From Microbacteriaceae bacterium (GTDB taxonomy: Bacteria > Actinomycetota > Actinomycetes > Actinomycetales > Microbacteriaceae), in contig JACMPQ010000037.1 of assembly GCA_014377425.1 (NCBI GenBank), forward strand, positions 1-64,000: a stretch of 64,000 nt of DNA, given 5' to 3'. The notes under the pieces are model-generated. The model worked only from the letters and a program-made list of their open reading frames with translations, did no database searches and was not told the origin of the DNA. The position numbers and the translations under genes were made by a program. Positions 48,408-58,134 of this stretch are shown here, one piece after another. The first letter of the stretch is position 1. Every line of letters starts with the position of its first letter.

Positions 48408-49328
48408 ATGAAAGTAGTCGCAAAAACCCACGTCGAGAGCATCCGACTCCCGCTTGGTAAAAAAGCGAAGGCATTTGTAGCCCTCACCAAACCTCGGGTC
48501 ATCGAGCTCCTTTTAGTTACCACCGCCCCGGTCATGATTCTGGCCCAAAACGGGATCCCCAATCTCTGGCTGGTGTTGGCAACCCTCATTGGCGGCTCCC
48601 TCAGCGCAGGCTCGGCCGGGGCCTTCAACTGCTATATCGACCGCGACATCGATCGGGTCATGGAACGCACCAAGGGCCGACCTTTGGTAACCGGCGAGAT
48701 TTCCGAGAAAGAAGCACTGGTCTTTGCGTGGCTGCTCGGAATCGGTTCCATCGTCTGGTTGGCCGCAACCACCAATGTTTTGGCTGCCGGGCTATCTGCT
48801 ACCGCCATTTTTTTCTATGTCGTCGTCTACACACTGTGGCTCAAGCGTCGTACGGCTCAGAACATCATTTGGGGCGGAATAGCCGGATGCTTCCCCGTAC
48901 TGATCGGCTGGGCGGCGGTTACCGGCTCCCTCACCTGGGCTCCGTTCATCCTGTTCAGCGTCGTCTTTTTGTGGACGCCACCGCACTACTGGCCGCTGTC
49001 GATGCGCTACCGCGACGATTACGCCGCGGTAAATGTCCCTATGCTCGCAGTGGTGCGCGGGCGTCGCGTAGTGGGGCTGCAGATTGTGCTCTACGCCTGG
49101 GCCGCAGTGGTGTGTTCTCTCTTGCTGATCGCGGTCGCCCCGATGGGAATTATTTACACGGTTACCGCGATCGGTGCCGGTGGCTGGTTCCTCGTCGAGG
49201 CCCATCGTCTCTATGGTGCAGCGATTCGCGGGCAGGTGCTGAAGCCGATGCGGGTTTTCCACACCTCAATCTCCTACCTCACCTTGCTGTTCGTGGCAGT
49301 TGGCGTCGATCCCCTGCTGCGTTTCTAA
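48408..49328 (+). CDS. ctaB: Protohaem IX farnesyltransferase (haem O synthase)
   Basis: UbiA-type membrane prenyltransferase that adds a farnesyl group to haem b, making haem O for cytochrome oxidase. The 306-residue protein has about nine membrane segments and the two Asp-rich sites: [20 protein letters not shown] and, downstream, the region around [19 protein letters not shown] is 5 bases before ATG. It is convergent with ctaA, which uses the product. Confidence 0.95.
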   Translation: MKVVAKTHVESIRLPLGKKAKAFVALTKPRVIELLLVTTAPVMILAQNGIPNLWLVLATLIGGSLSAGSAGAFNCYIDRDIDRVMERTKGRPLVTGEISEKEALVFAWLLGIGSIVWLAATTNVLAAGLSATAIFFYVVVYTLWLKRRTAQNIIWGGIAGCFPVLIGWAAVTGSLTWAPFILFSVVFLWTPPHYWPLSMRYRDDYAAVNVPMLAVVRGRRVVGLQIVLYAWAAVVCSLLLIAVAPMGIIYTVTAIGAGGWFLVEAHRLYGAAIRGQVLKPMRVFHTSISYLTLLFVAVGVDPLLRF

Positions 49329-49331
49329 CCC

Positions 49332-49394
49332 CTGCTGCGCTGTTAGCGGCGCAGCAGAGCTCACAGTGGGCCGCTGCGCGTTTAGCGGCGCAGC
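49332..49394. repeat. Two 21-bp hairpin-forming direct repeats at the ctaA 3' end
   Basis: CTGCGCTGTTAGCGGCGCAGC (49335-49355) and CTGCGCGTTTAGCGGCGCAGC (49374-49394) are near-identical direct repeats 39 bp apart. Each forms a stem (CTGCGC/GCGCAG, 9 bp in the first). The right copy includes the ctaA stop and last codons. It lacks a T-run but may end both convergent transcripts. Confidence 0.65.
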
Positions 49395-50374
49395 TCGCTA
49401 ACACGGGTGGCGGCACGATTGCGATTGCTGGAAAGGTCCCGTTCGTGCAGGGGCGCGAGGCTCAGGCTGAGGATCACGGCGGTCATAGCCGTGACCAACA
49501 GACACGCGAGCACGAGGTGAATGTTCACAAGGGCGATCGGCAGTCCGAGACGCGCCTGGACGATCCCAATTACCACTTGACCCACCTCCACCAGCAGAAG
49601 CATCCCGGCGTAGCTGCGCGCCGGCTCCAGTTTCAGACGACGGGCTCCCAGCACGAGAAGAATGGTGACGGCTAACAGCAGGTAAGCCGGGTAGCTGTGC
49701 ACCAATTGGATGACTTCGGAGTTCAACCCGTTTCGCGGTGTGTTGATGTCTCCCGCGTGCGGGCCGGACCCGGTGGTCACGATGCCAAGCAGTACCGCCA
49801 CGGTCACAAGCGCCGCGGCAAGGTAGCTCAACTGGGCAAACCAGCGCGGAGCCACCCGGCGATGGGTCGCCGCACCGTAGTAGGCCCGCACCAGAAAAAT
49901 AGCCGACAGCATGACGATCACGGTTGATAGTAAAAAGTGAGCGCCGACCAACCAGGGATCAAGTCCGGTCAATACGGTGATGCCGCCAAGAACCGCCTGG
50001 GCCGGGATGCCGGCGCCGATGGCAATACTCAACCCGAAGAGATCGCGGCGTCGGCGTCGCAGCCGCACCACGTAGAGAAACGCGACCACGGCGATGAGGG
50101 CGATCACAAAAGTCAACAGCCGGTTGGCGAATTCGATGACCCCGTGAATTCCCAGTTCCGGGGTAGACACCACGGAGGTAACCGTGCAGCGAGGCCAGGT
50201 CGGGCAGCCCAGCCCGGAGCCGGTCAGTCGAACAGCACCTCCGGTGCCGACGACCACGATCTGGATAGTGAGCGTTACCCAGGCGATCGCGCGCACTCGG
50301 CGATCCACCACGGTGGGCAGCCACTGCCAGAAGTTGGAAACGATTTGGCGCGGTGATGACGTCAGGCCCTTCAC
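49382..50374 (-). CDS. ctaA: Haem A synthase (COX15/CtaA family)
   Basis: Membrane oxygenase that converts haem O to haem A. The 330-residue protein has eight hydrophobic segments; visible are VVVGTGGAVRLTGSGLGCPTWPRC (paired cysteines with the first histidine-bearing helices), EFANRLLTFVIALIAV and the second-half VQLVHSYPAYLLLAV. GTG 50374 has AAGGAA upstream. It is convergent with ctaB and divergent from sufB. Confidence 0.94.
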   Translation of the reverse strand: MKGLTSSPRQIVSNFWQWLPTVVDRRVRAIAWVTLTIQIVVVGTGGAVRLTGSGLGCPTWPRCTVTSVVSTPELGIHGVIEFANRLLTFVIALIAVVAFLYVVRLRRRRRDLFGLSIAIGAGIPAQAVLGGITVLTGLDPWLVGAHFLLSTVIVMLSAIFLVRAYYGAATHRRVAPRWFAQLSYLAAALVTVAVLLGIVTTGSGPHAGDINTPRNGLNSEVIQLVHSYPAYLLLAVTILLVLGARRLKLEPARSYAGMLLLVEVGQVVIGIVQARLGLPIALVNIHLVLACLLVTAMTAVILSLSLAPLHERDLSSNRNRAATRVSELRR

Positions 50375-50611
50375 AGGGTTCCTTCCCTTAGTGCGGAGCC
50401 ACTCCCTGTAGAATCGACGGAGTCAGAAAACAGTCCACGCCGGGCGTCGTCGTCGATGCCGAGGGATTTACTTTCGCTTGCATCATCAGTCTAGGCAAGT
50501 GAATCAGTGCCCAGCCCGCACAGAGCTGCGAACACACGGCGCGGGCACCGGATGCAATTGCGGAATATCAGCGTGACCACCGGGGTTGCGTTTGGTGGAA
50601 AGAGGTAACAA

Positions 50612-52030
50612 ATGTCAGACGTGCTGATTCAACGCCCAGAGCTCGAGAACCTCGGAGTTTACGAGTTCGGATGGGCCGATTCCGACGTTGCCGGTGCTTC
50701 CGCGCGTCGAGGAATTTCCCCAGAGGTTGTCTCCGACATCTCGGCACTAAAGAGTGAGCCGGAGTGGATGCTGAAGAAGCGTCTCAAGGCGCTTTCATTG
50801 TTCGCCAAGAAGCCCATGCCCTCGTGGGGTGCCGATCTCTCCGGCATCGACTTCGACAACATCAAATACTTCGTGCGTTCCACCGAGAAGCAAGCACAGA
50901 CCTGGGAAGACCTCCCCGAAGACATCCGTAACACCTACGAAAAATTGGGTATCCCTGAGGCCGAGCGGCAGCGCCTCGTTTCCGGTGTCGCCGCTCAGTA
51001 CGAGTCAGAGGTGGTATTCCATTCGATCAATGCCGAGCTCGAGGCTCAGGGAGTGATCTTCATGGACACTGATACGGCGCTTCGCGAACATCCGGAAATG
51101 TTCAAGGAATATTTCGGCACTGTAATCCCGGAGGGTGACAACAAATTTGCTGCGCTCAACACCTCGGTGTGGTCCGGTGGATCGTTCGTTTACGTGCCGC
51201 CCGGAGTTCACGTCGAGATTCCGCTACAGGCCTACTTCCGCATCAACACCGAAAACATGGGTCAATTCGAGCGAACGCTGATCATCGCCGACGAGGGCAG
51301 CTACGTTCACTACATCGAGGGCTGCACGGCCCCGATCTACAAGTCTGACTCGCTGCACTCCGCCGTTGTCGAGATCATTGTGAAGAAGAACGCCCGCGTT
51401 CGCTACACGACGATTCAGAACTGGTCGAAGAACGTTTACAACCTCGTCACCAAGCGTGCCATCGCGCACGAGGGCGCCACGATGGAGTGGATCGACGGCA
51501 ACATCGGTTCCAAGGTCACCATGAAGTACCCCTCCATCTACCTGGTCGGCGAGCACGCCAAGGGGGAGACCCTGTCGGTCGCTTTCGCCGGGGCCGGGCA
51601 GCATCAGGATGCCGGGGCCAAGATGATCCACATGGCGCCGTACACGCAATCGTCCATCGTGTCCAAATCCATTGCGCGCGGCGGCGGACGCACCGGATAC
51701 CGCGGTGAGGTTCGCATTGCCGAGGGCGCGCATCACTCCGCCAACACCGTGCGCTGTGACGCGCTGCTGGTCGACACGATTTCTCGTTCCGACACCTACC
51801 CGACCACCGACATCCGCGAGGATGACGTGCAAATGGGTCACGAGGCGACAGTGTCTCGGGTCAGCGCTGAGCAATTATTCTATTTACAGAGCCGCGGAAT
51901 GCCCGAGGACGAGGCAATGGCTATGATCGTTCGGGGGTTCATCGAGCCCATCGCGCGCGAATTGCCGATGGAGTACGCCCTCGAACTCAACAAGCTCATT
52001 GAAATGGGCATGGAAGGATCCGTAGGCTAA
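50612..52030 (+). CDS. sufB: Fe-S cluster assembly scaffold SufB
   Basis: Scaffold subunit of the SufBC2D complex, where Fe-S clusters are built. The 472-residue protein has [41 protein letters not shown] and the C-terminal beta-helix with [17 protein letters not shown], all typical. GAAAGAGG lies 7 bases before the ATG. First gene of the operon. The actinobacterial repressor SufR that usually precedes it is missing here; the upstream neighbour is ctaA, read the other way. Confidence 0.97.
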   Translation: MSDVLIQRPELENLGVYEFGWADSDVAGASARRGISPEVVSDISALKSEPEWMLKKRLKALSLFAKKPMPSWGADLSGIDFDNIKYFVRSTEKQAQTWEDLPEDIRNTYEKLGIPEAERQRLVSGVAAQYESEVVFHSINAELEAQGVIFMDTDTALREHPEMFKEYFGTVIPEGDNKFAALNTSVWSGGSFVYVPPGVHVEIPLQAYFRINTENMGQFERTLIIADEGSYVHYIEGCTAPIYKSDSLHSAVVEIIVKKNARVRYTTIQNWSKNVYNLVTKRAIAHEGATMEWIDGNIGSKVTMKYPSIYLVGEHAKGETLSVAFAGAGQHQDAGAKMIHMAPYTQSSIVSKSIARGGGRTGYRGEVRIAEGAHHSANTVRCDALLVDTISRSDTYPTTDIREDDVQMGHEATVSRVSAEQLFYLQSRGMPEDEAMAMIVRGFIEPIARELPMEYALELNKLIEMGMEGSVG

Positions 52031-53275
52031 ATGTCTGCTCCCGCTGGCACCGTCGCACTCGACGAAGCAACACCATCATCGACACCTGGCGCCGTTACCG
52101 GCGGCTCCGAGCCCGCGCAACACGGCTCGAAGGCGCACAGTGACGGCGGCTGGAGCCTCATTCCGGTACAGACTCGCTCCGAGCGGTTCACCTCCGCTGA
52201 TCCCGGCGCATTTGCTGCGGTCACCGGGTTTGAACCGGCCTGGAAGTACAGCCCGGTAGCGAAGCTCCGACCACTGATCGACGGCGAGCTCGATGGCTCC
52301 GCAATCGAGCACACACTCGAGAAAAGCGACGAGATCACCGTTGAGTGGATTGGGCGGGCAGACGCTCGCGTCGCTTCCGCCGGGTTGCCAGAGGAGAAGG
52401 CATCCGCCAACGCCTGGTCGAGCTTCGATCAAGCGCTGGCCATCACCGTGAGCGGCGAAGAAGCACAGAGTCTCACCCTGGCGCGTTCGATGCTCGGCGG
52501 AGCACCGCGCGCGGCACACACCGTGATAACTGCTGCCAAGCACTCCTCTGCCACCATCACCTTCCTCAATACCGGGTCGGCGCGGCTGAGTGAGAACGTT
52601 GAGATCGTTCTGGAGGATGGCGCGCAGCTCACGGTCGTGAGCATCCAGCAATGGGCCGATGACGCCATCCACCTGGCCAGTCACTTCGCGCGAATCGGTC
52701 GTGATGCTCGTCTCAAGCACATTATTGTGTCGCTCGACGGGGCGATTATTCGGCTCAACACCTCCGTGCACCTCGACAGCGAGGGCGGGGATGTTGAGCT
52801 GTATGGCGCCTACTTCGTCAGCGCCGCGCAGCACATTGAGCAGCAGGTCTTTGTTGACCACGTGGCCGCCAATACCAAGTCTCGGGTTACCTATAAGGGC
52901 GCACTCCAAGGTCGCGACGCACGCTCGGTCTGGGTGGGCGACGTGCTCATCCGCCAGACTGCCGCTGGTACTGACAGCTACGAGCAAAACCGCAACCTAC
53001 TGCTCACCGAGGGCGCCCGCGCCGACTCGATCCCGAACCTCGAAATCGAAACGGGAGACATCGCCGGCGCCGGTCATGCCAGTGCCTCGGGTCGCTTCGA
53101 CGACGAGCAGTTATTTTACTTGCAGGCCCGCGGGATCAGCGAGCAGGAGGCGCGTCGACTCGTCGTTCGCGGCTTCCTCGCTGAAATCGTACAAAAAATC
53201 GGGGCCACTGAGTTGGAGTCACGCCTCGCCGAAGCCATTGAGGGTGCCCTCGTTCATGAGGGAGCACTGAAGTAA
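52031..53275 (+). CDS. sufD: Fe-S cluster assembly protein SufD
   Basis: Paralogue of SufB and its partner in the SufBC2D complex, involved in iron acquisition. The 414-residue chain ends with the SufD-type GRFDDEQLFYLQARGISEQEARRLVVRGF. The start follows the sufB stop with no gap and its stop overlaps the next gene by one base, indicating coupled translation. Confidence 0.95.
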   Translation: MSAPAGTVALDEATPSSTPGAVTGGSEPAQHGSKAHSDGGWSLIPVQTRSERFTSADPGAFAAVTGFEPAWKYSPVAKLRPLIDGELDGSAIEHTLEKSDEITVEWIGRADARVASAGLPEEKASANAWSSFDQALAITVSGEEAQSLTLARSMLGGAPRAAHTVITAAKHSSATITFLNTGSARLSENVEIVLEDGAQLTVVSIQQWADDAIHLASHFARIGRDARLKHIIVSLDGAIIRLNTSVHLDSEGGDVELYGAYFVSAAQHIEQQVFVDHVAANTKSRVTYKGALQGRDARSVWVGDVLIRQTAAGTDSYEQNRNLLLTEGARADSIPNLEIETGDIAGAGHASASGRFDDEQLFYLQARGISEQEARRLVVRGFLAEIVQKIGATELESRLAEAIEGALVHEGALK

Positions 53276-53601
53276 TGACCCAGATCAAGATTTGCTCCGA
53301 GGGCGACATTGAATTAGGCGGGGCCGTTCGTGTTGTCGTTGACGGTGTGGCGATTGCGATGGTCCGTGATTCCGCCGGCACCATTCACGCTATCGGTGAC
53401 ACCTGCACGCACGGAGACATCTCCCTCGCCGAGGGCTTCGTCGAAGACGACACCCTCGAGTGCTGGGCCCATGGTTCGAAGTTTTCTCTCCTCACTGGCA
53501 AGCCCACCACCCTGCCGGCATACGAGCCGGTACCGGTTTACCCGGTAACCATCGTGGATGGAGAAGTTTTTATCGACTCCCTCCCCGTTCCGGTTGCCTA
53601 A
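53275..53601 (+). CDS. Rieske-type ferredoxin in suf operon
   Basis: A 108-residue Rieske [2Fe-2S] ferredoxin like those of non-haem iron oxygenases. The ligands are CTHGD (Cys-Thr-His) and CWAHG (Cys-Trp-Ala-His), with the proline loop further on. Its start overlaps the sufD stop by one base (TAATG). In actinobacteria it is often found between sufD and sufC, and is taken to support electron delivery to Fe-S assembly, but its partner is not known. Confidence 0.9.
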   Translation: MTQIKICSEGDIELGGAVRVVVDGVAIAMVRDSAGTIHAIGDTCTHGDISLAEGFVEDDTLECWAHGSKFSLLTGKPTTLPAYEPVPVYPVTIVDGEVFIDSLPVPVA

Positions 53602-53647
53602 GCTTCTCCACCTTTACCATCATTCACTTCCCAGAAAGAATCTTTCT

Positions 53648-54412
53648 ATGTCAGTACTGGCCATTAGTGACCTTCACGTCAGCGTCGAAACCGACCAGGG
53701 AGTAAAAAAAATCCTGAAGGGCGTCGATCTCACCGTTAACGAGGGTGAAATTCACGCCATCATGGGCCCGAACGGCTCGGGGAAGTCGACCCTCGCGTAC
53801 ACGATCGCTGGTCACCCCAAGTACCACGTTGAGGGCGGTTCGGTGACCCTCGACGGGCGTGAAATGCTCGATCTCAGCGTCGACGAGCGCGCTCGCGCTG
53901 GTCTCTTTCTAGCCATGCAGTACCCGGTTGAGATCCCCGGTGTATCGGTCTCTAACTTTCTTCGAACCGCCAAGACCGCGCTCGACGGCGAGGCCCCGCC
54001 CCTGCGTGCCTGGATCAAAGAAATCCGCGAGTCGATGACGAGCCTGCGGATGGACAAAACCTTCGCCGAACGCAACGTCAACGAAGGCTTCTCCGGGGGA
54101 GAAAAAAAGCGTCATGAGATTTTGCAGCTCGAGCTTCTCAAGCCGCGCTTCGCAATTCTTGATGAAACCGACTCTGGGTTGGATGTCGATGCACTCAAGA
54201 TCGTGTCCGAGGGCATCAACCGTGCCAAGGCCAACACCGGACTCGGGCTCCTGCTCATCACCCACTACACCCGCATCCTGCGCTACATCCGCCCCGATTT
54301 CGTGCACGTCTTCGTCGACGGTCGGGTTGCAGAAGAGGGCGGCCCGGAGCTCGCCGATCGCCTCGAGAACGAGGGTTACGATCGCTTTCTCGCCGACGCG
54401 TCGATAGCGTAG
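53648..54412 (+). CDS. sufC: Fe-S cluster assembly ATPase SufC
   Basis: ABC-type ATPase of the SufBC2D complex that powers remodelling during cluster assembly. The 254-residue protein has Walker A GPNGSGKSTLA, signature FSGGEKKRHEIL and Walker B FAILDETDSGLD. ATG 53648 (MSVLAISDLHVSV) has AGAAAGAA upstream; the track start at 53558 lies inside the Rieske gene. Normal length. Confidence 0.96.
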   Translation: MSVLAISDLHVSVETDQGVKKILKGVDLTVNEGEIHAIMGPNGSGKSTLAYTIAGHPKYHVEGGSVTLDGREMLDLSVDERARAGLFLAMQYPVEIPGVSVSNFLRTAKTALDGEAPPLRAWIKEIRESMTSLRMDKTFAERNVNEGFSGGEKKRHEILQLELLKPRFAILDETDSGLDVDALKIVSEGINRAKANTGLGLLLITHYTRILRYIRPDFVHVFVDGRVAEEGGPELADRLENEGYDRFLADASIA

Positions 54413-54422
54413 GTCGAGAACC

Positions 54423-54752
54423 ATGGCTGTCGCACTGGCACCCGCGCTCTTCGATCAGGTTGAGGAGGCTCTAAAAGAGGTAATGGATCCCGAACTCGGG
54501 ATCAATATTGTTGACCTCGGGCTGATCTACGACCTGACCTGGGATGACGAAAACAACGCGCTCATCATCAGCATGACCCTCACCTCAGCGGGGTGCCCGC
54601 TCACCGACGTGATCGAGGAGCAGACCGCTCAGGCGCTCGACGGTGTTGTTGAGCAATTCCGCATCAACTGGGTGTGGATGCCGCCGTGGGGGCCGGAAAA
54701 GATTTCCGACGACGGTCGCGACATGATGCGCGCCCTCGGGTTCTCCATCTAG
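54423..54752 (+). CDS. SufT-like (MIP18/DUF59) metal-sulfur assembly protein
   Basis: A 109-residue protein of the MIP18/PaaD family, which helps mature Fe-S proteins. It has VMDPELGINIVDLGLIYDL and the conserved TSAGCPLTDVI cysteine region. It lies 10 bases after sufC and ends the operon before a terminator. The sufS desulfurase and sufU genes, usually placed just before it, are absent. Confidence 0.9.
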   Translation: MAVALAPALFDQVEEALKEVMDPELGINIVDLGLIYDLTWDDENNALIISMTLTSAGCPLTDVIEEQTAQALDGVVEQFRINWVWMPPWGPEKISDDGRDMMRALGFSI

Positions 54753-54767
54753 TTCGCGCTCAACCTG

Positions 54768-54796
54768 AAAGCCCCGATCGCTGACCGGGGCTTTTT
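54768..54796 (+). terminator. Terminator of the suf operon
   Basis: AAAGCCCCG pairs with CGGGGCTTT over 9 bp around a short loop, followed by T residues. Confidence 0.87.
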
Positions 54797-54805
54797 CATT
54801 GGCCT

Positions 54806-54858
54806 CTCGGGTGTCTGGCTCTTCGGATGTCCGTCTGCTCGGGTGTCTGGCTGTTCGG
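54806..54858. repeat. 21-bp direct repeat
   Basis: CTCGGGTGTCTGGCTCTTCGG (54806-54826) recurs at 54838-54858 with one difference. It lies in the 256-bp gap between the suf operon and the ABC-F gene. No function is suggested. Confidence 0.65.
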
Positions 54859-55008
54859 CCGTTTGGGCCCGGCACCGATGCCCCCCGGGTGGTGAGCTTC
54901 GGAACCGTTCTGGCCGCCAAGTAGACTGATCTCTGACCCCTCATACATTTGCCGATCTCGCGTGACCGCGCGCTGGTAGATCGCCGCTAGTCAAATTGGA
55001 TATTTTCT

Positions 55009-56607
55009 GTGCTTTCAGTGCACGAGCTCGAACTCCGTGTCGGAGCCCGTACCCTCATGGAGGGCGTTACCTTCCGCGTCGACCGCGGCGACAAAATCGG
55101 TCTCGTGGGTCGCAACGGTGCCGGAAAGACCACCCTCACCAAGGTTCTGGCGGGCGAAAGCATGCCCACCGGTGGCCGGATTGAGAAATCCGGCGAGGTG
55201 GGCTACCTCCCTCAGGATCCGCGCTCCGGTAACGCCGAGGACCTCGCACGCACTCGTATCCTCGACGCCCGTGGGCTCGGCCAGCTGCTGCTCGGCATGG
55301 AAGCCGCAGCCATCGACATGGGCAGTCCGGATACCGCGACGAGCGCAAAGGCCATGAGCAAGTACGGCAGCCTGCAGGATCGTTTCCTGTCACTCGGCGG
55401 GTACGCCGCAGAGGCCGAAGCCGCGTCCATCGCCAGTAACCTCAGCCTGCCCGACCGCATTCTCGAGCAACCACTGTCGACGCTCTCCGGCGGTCAGCGT
55501 CGCCGTATCGAGCTCGCCCGCATTCTGTTTTCCGGTGCCGACACCATGCTGCTCGATGAGCCCACTAACCACCTTGACGCCGACTCGGTGGTGTGGTTGC
55601 GTGATTACCTCAAGGCATTCCAAGGTGGCTTGATCGTGATCAGCCACGATATTGAATTGGTCGAAGAGACTGTCAACCGGGTGTTCTACCTCGATGCCAA
55701 CCGTACGGTTATCGACGTCTACAACATGAACTGGAAGAACTACCAAAAGCAGCGCGCCGCCGACGAGGAACGTCGCAAAAAAGAGCGCGTAAACGTGGAG
55801 AAGAAGGCCTCGGTTTTGCAGCTGCAGGCCGCTAAGTTTGGCGCGAAGGCGAGCAAGGCTGCATCCGCTCATCAGATGGTGCGTCGCGCCGAGAAGATGC
55901 TGGCGGGACTCGACGAGGTTCGCAGCGTCGACCGGGTCGCCAAGCTGCGCTTTCCCGAGCCGGTGGCCTGTGGGCGTACACCGCTCATGGCCACCAACCT
56001 CAGCAAGAGCTACGGCTCGTTGGAGATCTTTGCCGCCGTAGACCTAGCGATCGACCGTGGTTCTAAAGTGGTGATTCTCGGATTCAACGGTGCGGGAAAA
56101 ACCACACTGCTTCGGATGCTGGCTGGTGTCGATAAGCCAGATACCGGGCAAATTGAGCCCGGCCACGGTCTGCGCATCGGCTACTACGCGCAGGAACATG
56201 AGACCATCGATGTGAAGCGCAGTGTGCTGGAGAACATGGTGTCGTCGTCACCGTCGATCACCGAGGTGGAGGCTCGGCGCGTGCTCGGTTCGTTTCTGTT
56301 CACCGGGGATGACTCCCATAAGGCGGCTGGTGTGCTCTCCGGTGGGGAAAAAACCAGACTCGCCCTTGCCATGATCGTGGTTTCCGGCGCCAACGTTTTG
56401 CTGCTCGATGAGCCCACCAACAACCTCGACCCGGCCAGCCGGCTCGAGATTCTTGATGCGCTGGCGAACTACTCCGGCGCCGTGGTTTTGGTGAGCCACG
56501 ACGAGGGTGCTGTTGAGGCACTCAACCCGGAACGCGTGCTGATCTTGCCTGACGGCGTCGAGGATTTCTGGAATCGCGACTACGCGGATCTGATCAGCCT
56601 CGCCTAG
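55009..56607 (+). CDS. ABC-F family ATPase
   Basis: A 532-residue soluble protein with two ABC ATPase domains and no membrane segments, acting on the ribosome in this family. Domain 1 has GRNGAGKTTLTK, LSGGQRRRIELAR and LLDEPTNHLD; domain 2 has GFNGAGKTTLLR, LSGGEKTRLALAM and LLDEPTNNLD. The linker (about 240-300, KKERVNVEKKASVLQLQAAKFGAKASK) is the helical ribosome-reaching arm. Whether it resembles EttA-type translation factors or an antibiotic-protection protein cannot be settled from sequence. The start is GTG 55009. Confidence 0.93.
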   Translation: MLSVHELELRVGARTLMEGVTFRVDRGDKIGLVGRNGAGKTTLTKVLAGESMPTGGRIEKSGEVGYLPQDPRSGNAEDLARTRILDARGLGQLLLGMEAAAIDMGSPDTATSAKAMSKYGSLQDRFLSLGGYAAEAEAASIASNLSLPDRILEQPLSTLSGGQRRRIELARILFSGADTMLLDEPTNHLDADSVVWLRDYLKAFQGGLIVISHDIELVEETVNRVFYLDANRTVIDVYNMNWKNYQKQRAADEERRKKERVNVEKKASVLQLQAAKFGAKASKAASAHQMVRRAEKMLAGLDEVRSVDRVAKLRFPEPVACGRTPLMATNLSKSYGSLEIFAAVDLAIDRGSKVVILGFNGAGKTTLLRMLAGVDKPDTGQIEPGHGLRIGYYAQEHETIDVKRSVLENMVSSSPSITEVEARRVLGSFLFTGDDSHKAAGVLSGGEKTRLALAMIVVSGANVLLLDEPTNNLDPASRLEILDALANYSGAVVLVSHDEGAVEALNPERVLILPDGVEDFWNRDYADLISLA

Positions 56608-56710
56608 CCGTGGGTGCCAGCCGGGGAGCCGAAGCTGGGGTTGCCACCGCAATCGGTTGCGCTCGCGCCAAACTCAGGCTGTGCTACTTGCGTGCCTCGT
56701 TCTGACCCGC

Positions 56711-57583
56711 TCAGCGGGTGAGTTCGGGTTCGCTCCGGTCGAGAATGGCGTCCTCAGTGTCGTTGTCGGAGGGCTCTCGTTTCGAGCGCTCGGCGCGTCG
56801 CCGAGCGCGTTCCTCAGCCCGTTCGCGCTCCTCCGGGTCTTCGGCGTTGACAGCGCGGTACTCCTGTCGCAGAGCCCAGCCAAGCCCAATGAAGCTCAAG
56901 AGCGCAAAGACGTACCACTGCAGGGCGTAGGAGAGGTGCGGCCCTTCGTCGCGAATCGGCCGTAGCGAGGGCGCGGGATGCACCGACGCCGTCACTGATT
57001 CGGAGGCCAACAGGCCATAGGCTCCGGTGTAACTCGGCAACTCCACCAGCGACTCAAGTTGCGGGAGGTTGATTGTCGGAATCTGGCCGGAACCGGTAAC
57101 GGTGCGCCGCCCGTTGAGGAGAGGTTCTCCCGCTTTGAGCCGGGCGACGACGGAAACGTCGCCGCGAGGGGCTTCCGGTACAAGGTCGGGCGCATCTTGG
57201 CGTGAACCCACTGAAACCCAGCCGCGGTCAACGATGAAGACCGTTCCCGAGCTCAGAAGCAAGGGAGTGAGAATTTCGAACCCGGGCCGCCCGTTGTAGG
57301 GGCGGTTTCGAACCAGCTGCTGTTTGTCGGGGAGGTAGCGTCCGGTGAGCGTAACCGGAAGCCACCGTTGACTCACCGCGAAGCTCGAGAGCCGGGGAAG
57401 AGCGGTCTGCACCGCAACTGGCGCTGAGTCGTAATTTGCGTCAATGCGGGCAATTTCGGCTTGAGCCTGGGCACGCCGATCAAATTGCCATTGACCCAGA
57501 AGGCTGCAGACCACCGCGAAGACGATCGTGAGGCCGAGGTAGCCGGCCCAACGTTTGCTCACCGCGAAGCGCCATCCGTTCAC
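56711..57583 (-). CDS. SURF1 family protein
   Basis: A 290-residue membrane protein with helices near residues 11-30 (GYLGLTIVFAVVCSLLGQWQF) and 225-245 (YALQWYVFALLSFIGLGWAL) and a periplasm-side loop between. SURF1 assists cytochrome c oxidase assembly, probably haem A insertion. The C-terminus is long, charged and repetitive (EERERAEERARRRAERSKRE). It overlaps the 78-residue gene by 4 bases. Confidence 0.9.
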   Translation of the reverse strand: MNGWRFAVSKRWAGYLGLTIVFAVVCSLLGQWQFDRRAQAQAEIARIDANYDSAPVAVQTALPRLSSFAVSQRWLPVTLTGRYLPDKQQLVRNRPYNGRPGFEILTPLLLSSGTVFIVDRGWVSVGSRQDAPDLVPEAPRGDVSVVARLKAGEPLLNGRRTVTGSGQIPTINLPQLESLVELPSYTGAYGLLASESVTASVHPAPSLRPIRDEGPHLSYALQWYVFALLSFIGLGWALRQEYRAVNAEDPEERERAEERARRRAERSKREPSDNDTEDAILDRSEPELTR

Positions 57584-57816
57584 GAGCTGCCCACCTGTTC
57601 AATCGATTCCCCGATCCCGGTAACAACCACCGGAAAATCGCGGGTCTCGAGATAGTCTCGCAGAAACTCACGATGCTCTGAGCACGCTAGCCACACCTTC
57701 ACCCGATCAATGGAGTGGATGCGGGGATTTCGCCAGTTCACCCGCCAGATCGCAACCGACTCGCACGACGCACGAGAGCATCTTGGGCCAGAGGGTAACT
57801 CTTCCACGATGATCAC
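57580..57816 (-). CDS. Small cysteine-containing protein coupled to SURF1
   Basis: A 78-residue protein starting at GTG with AGGGGAG just upstream. It has a CSRASC motif near the N-terminus and WLACSEH further on, a pattern that could bind zinc. I do not recognise a function. Its stop overlaps the SURF1 start, so it is co-translated; this points to a link with oxidase assembly, as inference only. Confidence 0.7.
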   Translation of the reverse strand: MIIVEELPSGPRCSRASCESVAIWRVNWRNPRIHSIDRVKVWLACSEHREFLRDYLETRDFPVVVTGIGESIEQVGSS

Positions 57817-57855
57817 GAGCTCCCCTTTATGCTGGGCTCGAGTGAGCCGCTAAAA

Positions 57856-58134
57856 CTAGCTGTTTGAGGACCCAACCCGCACGAGCCCGCCGGGGCGAAC
57901 AACGGTACCCGCCGGCTGATGCCCCACATTAGCCAGAACCACGGCGAAGTACGGCAACACGATGGCGCCAATGGCGAAGACGGCGAGCCACCAGCCGTGA
58001 ACGATGAAGCAGAGGGCTATGCATACCAGTCGCACTCCCATGGCGATGCAGTACTTAACCATGCGATCGTGACGGTCTTCTTGGGGCGACTTCGGGAGGG
58101 CGGTAATTGACGAGACGACTTGCTGCTTAGCCAT
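57856..58134 (-). CDS. DUF3099 membrane protein
   Basis: A 92-residue protein with two membrane segments (MGVRLVCIALCFIVHGWWLAV and IGAIVLPYFAVVLANVG) and the SPQEDRHDRMVKYCIAMGVR lead-in typical of DUF3099 in actinobacteria. Its function is unknown. It lies 39 bases upstream of the Cys-rich gene, on the same strand, and is divergent from the fabG-like gene. Confidence 0.85.
   Translation of the reverse strand: MAKQQVVSSITALPKSPQEDRHDRMVKYCIAMGVRLVCIALCFIVHGWWLAVFAIGAIVLPYFAVVLANVGHQPAGTVVRPGGLVRVGSSNS

Noticed and set aside
48032-48628. 198-residue frame covering the tkt start, with an ATG just before it
   Set aside because: Wrong frame relative to the conserved tkt N-terminus and overlaps ctaB antisense.
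50375-50611. Operator for SufR or other regulator of suf
   Set aside because: No clear inverted repeat found by eye in the 237-bp gap.
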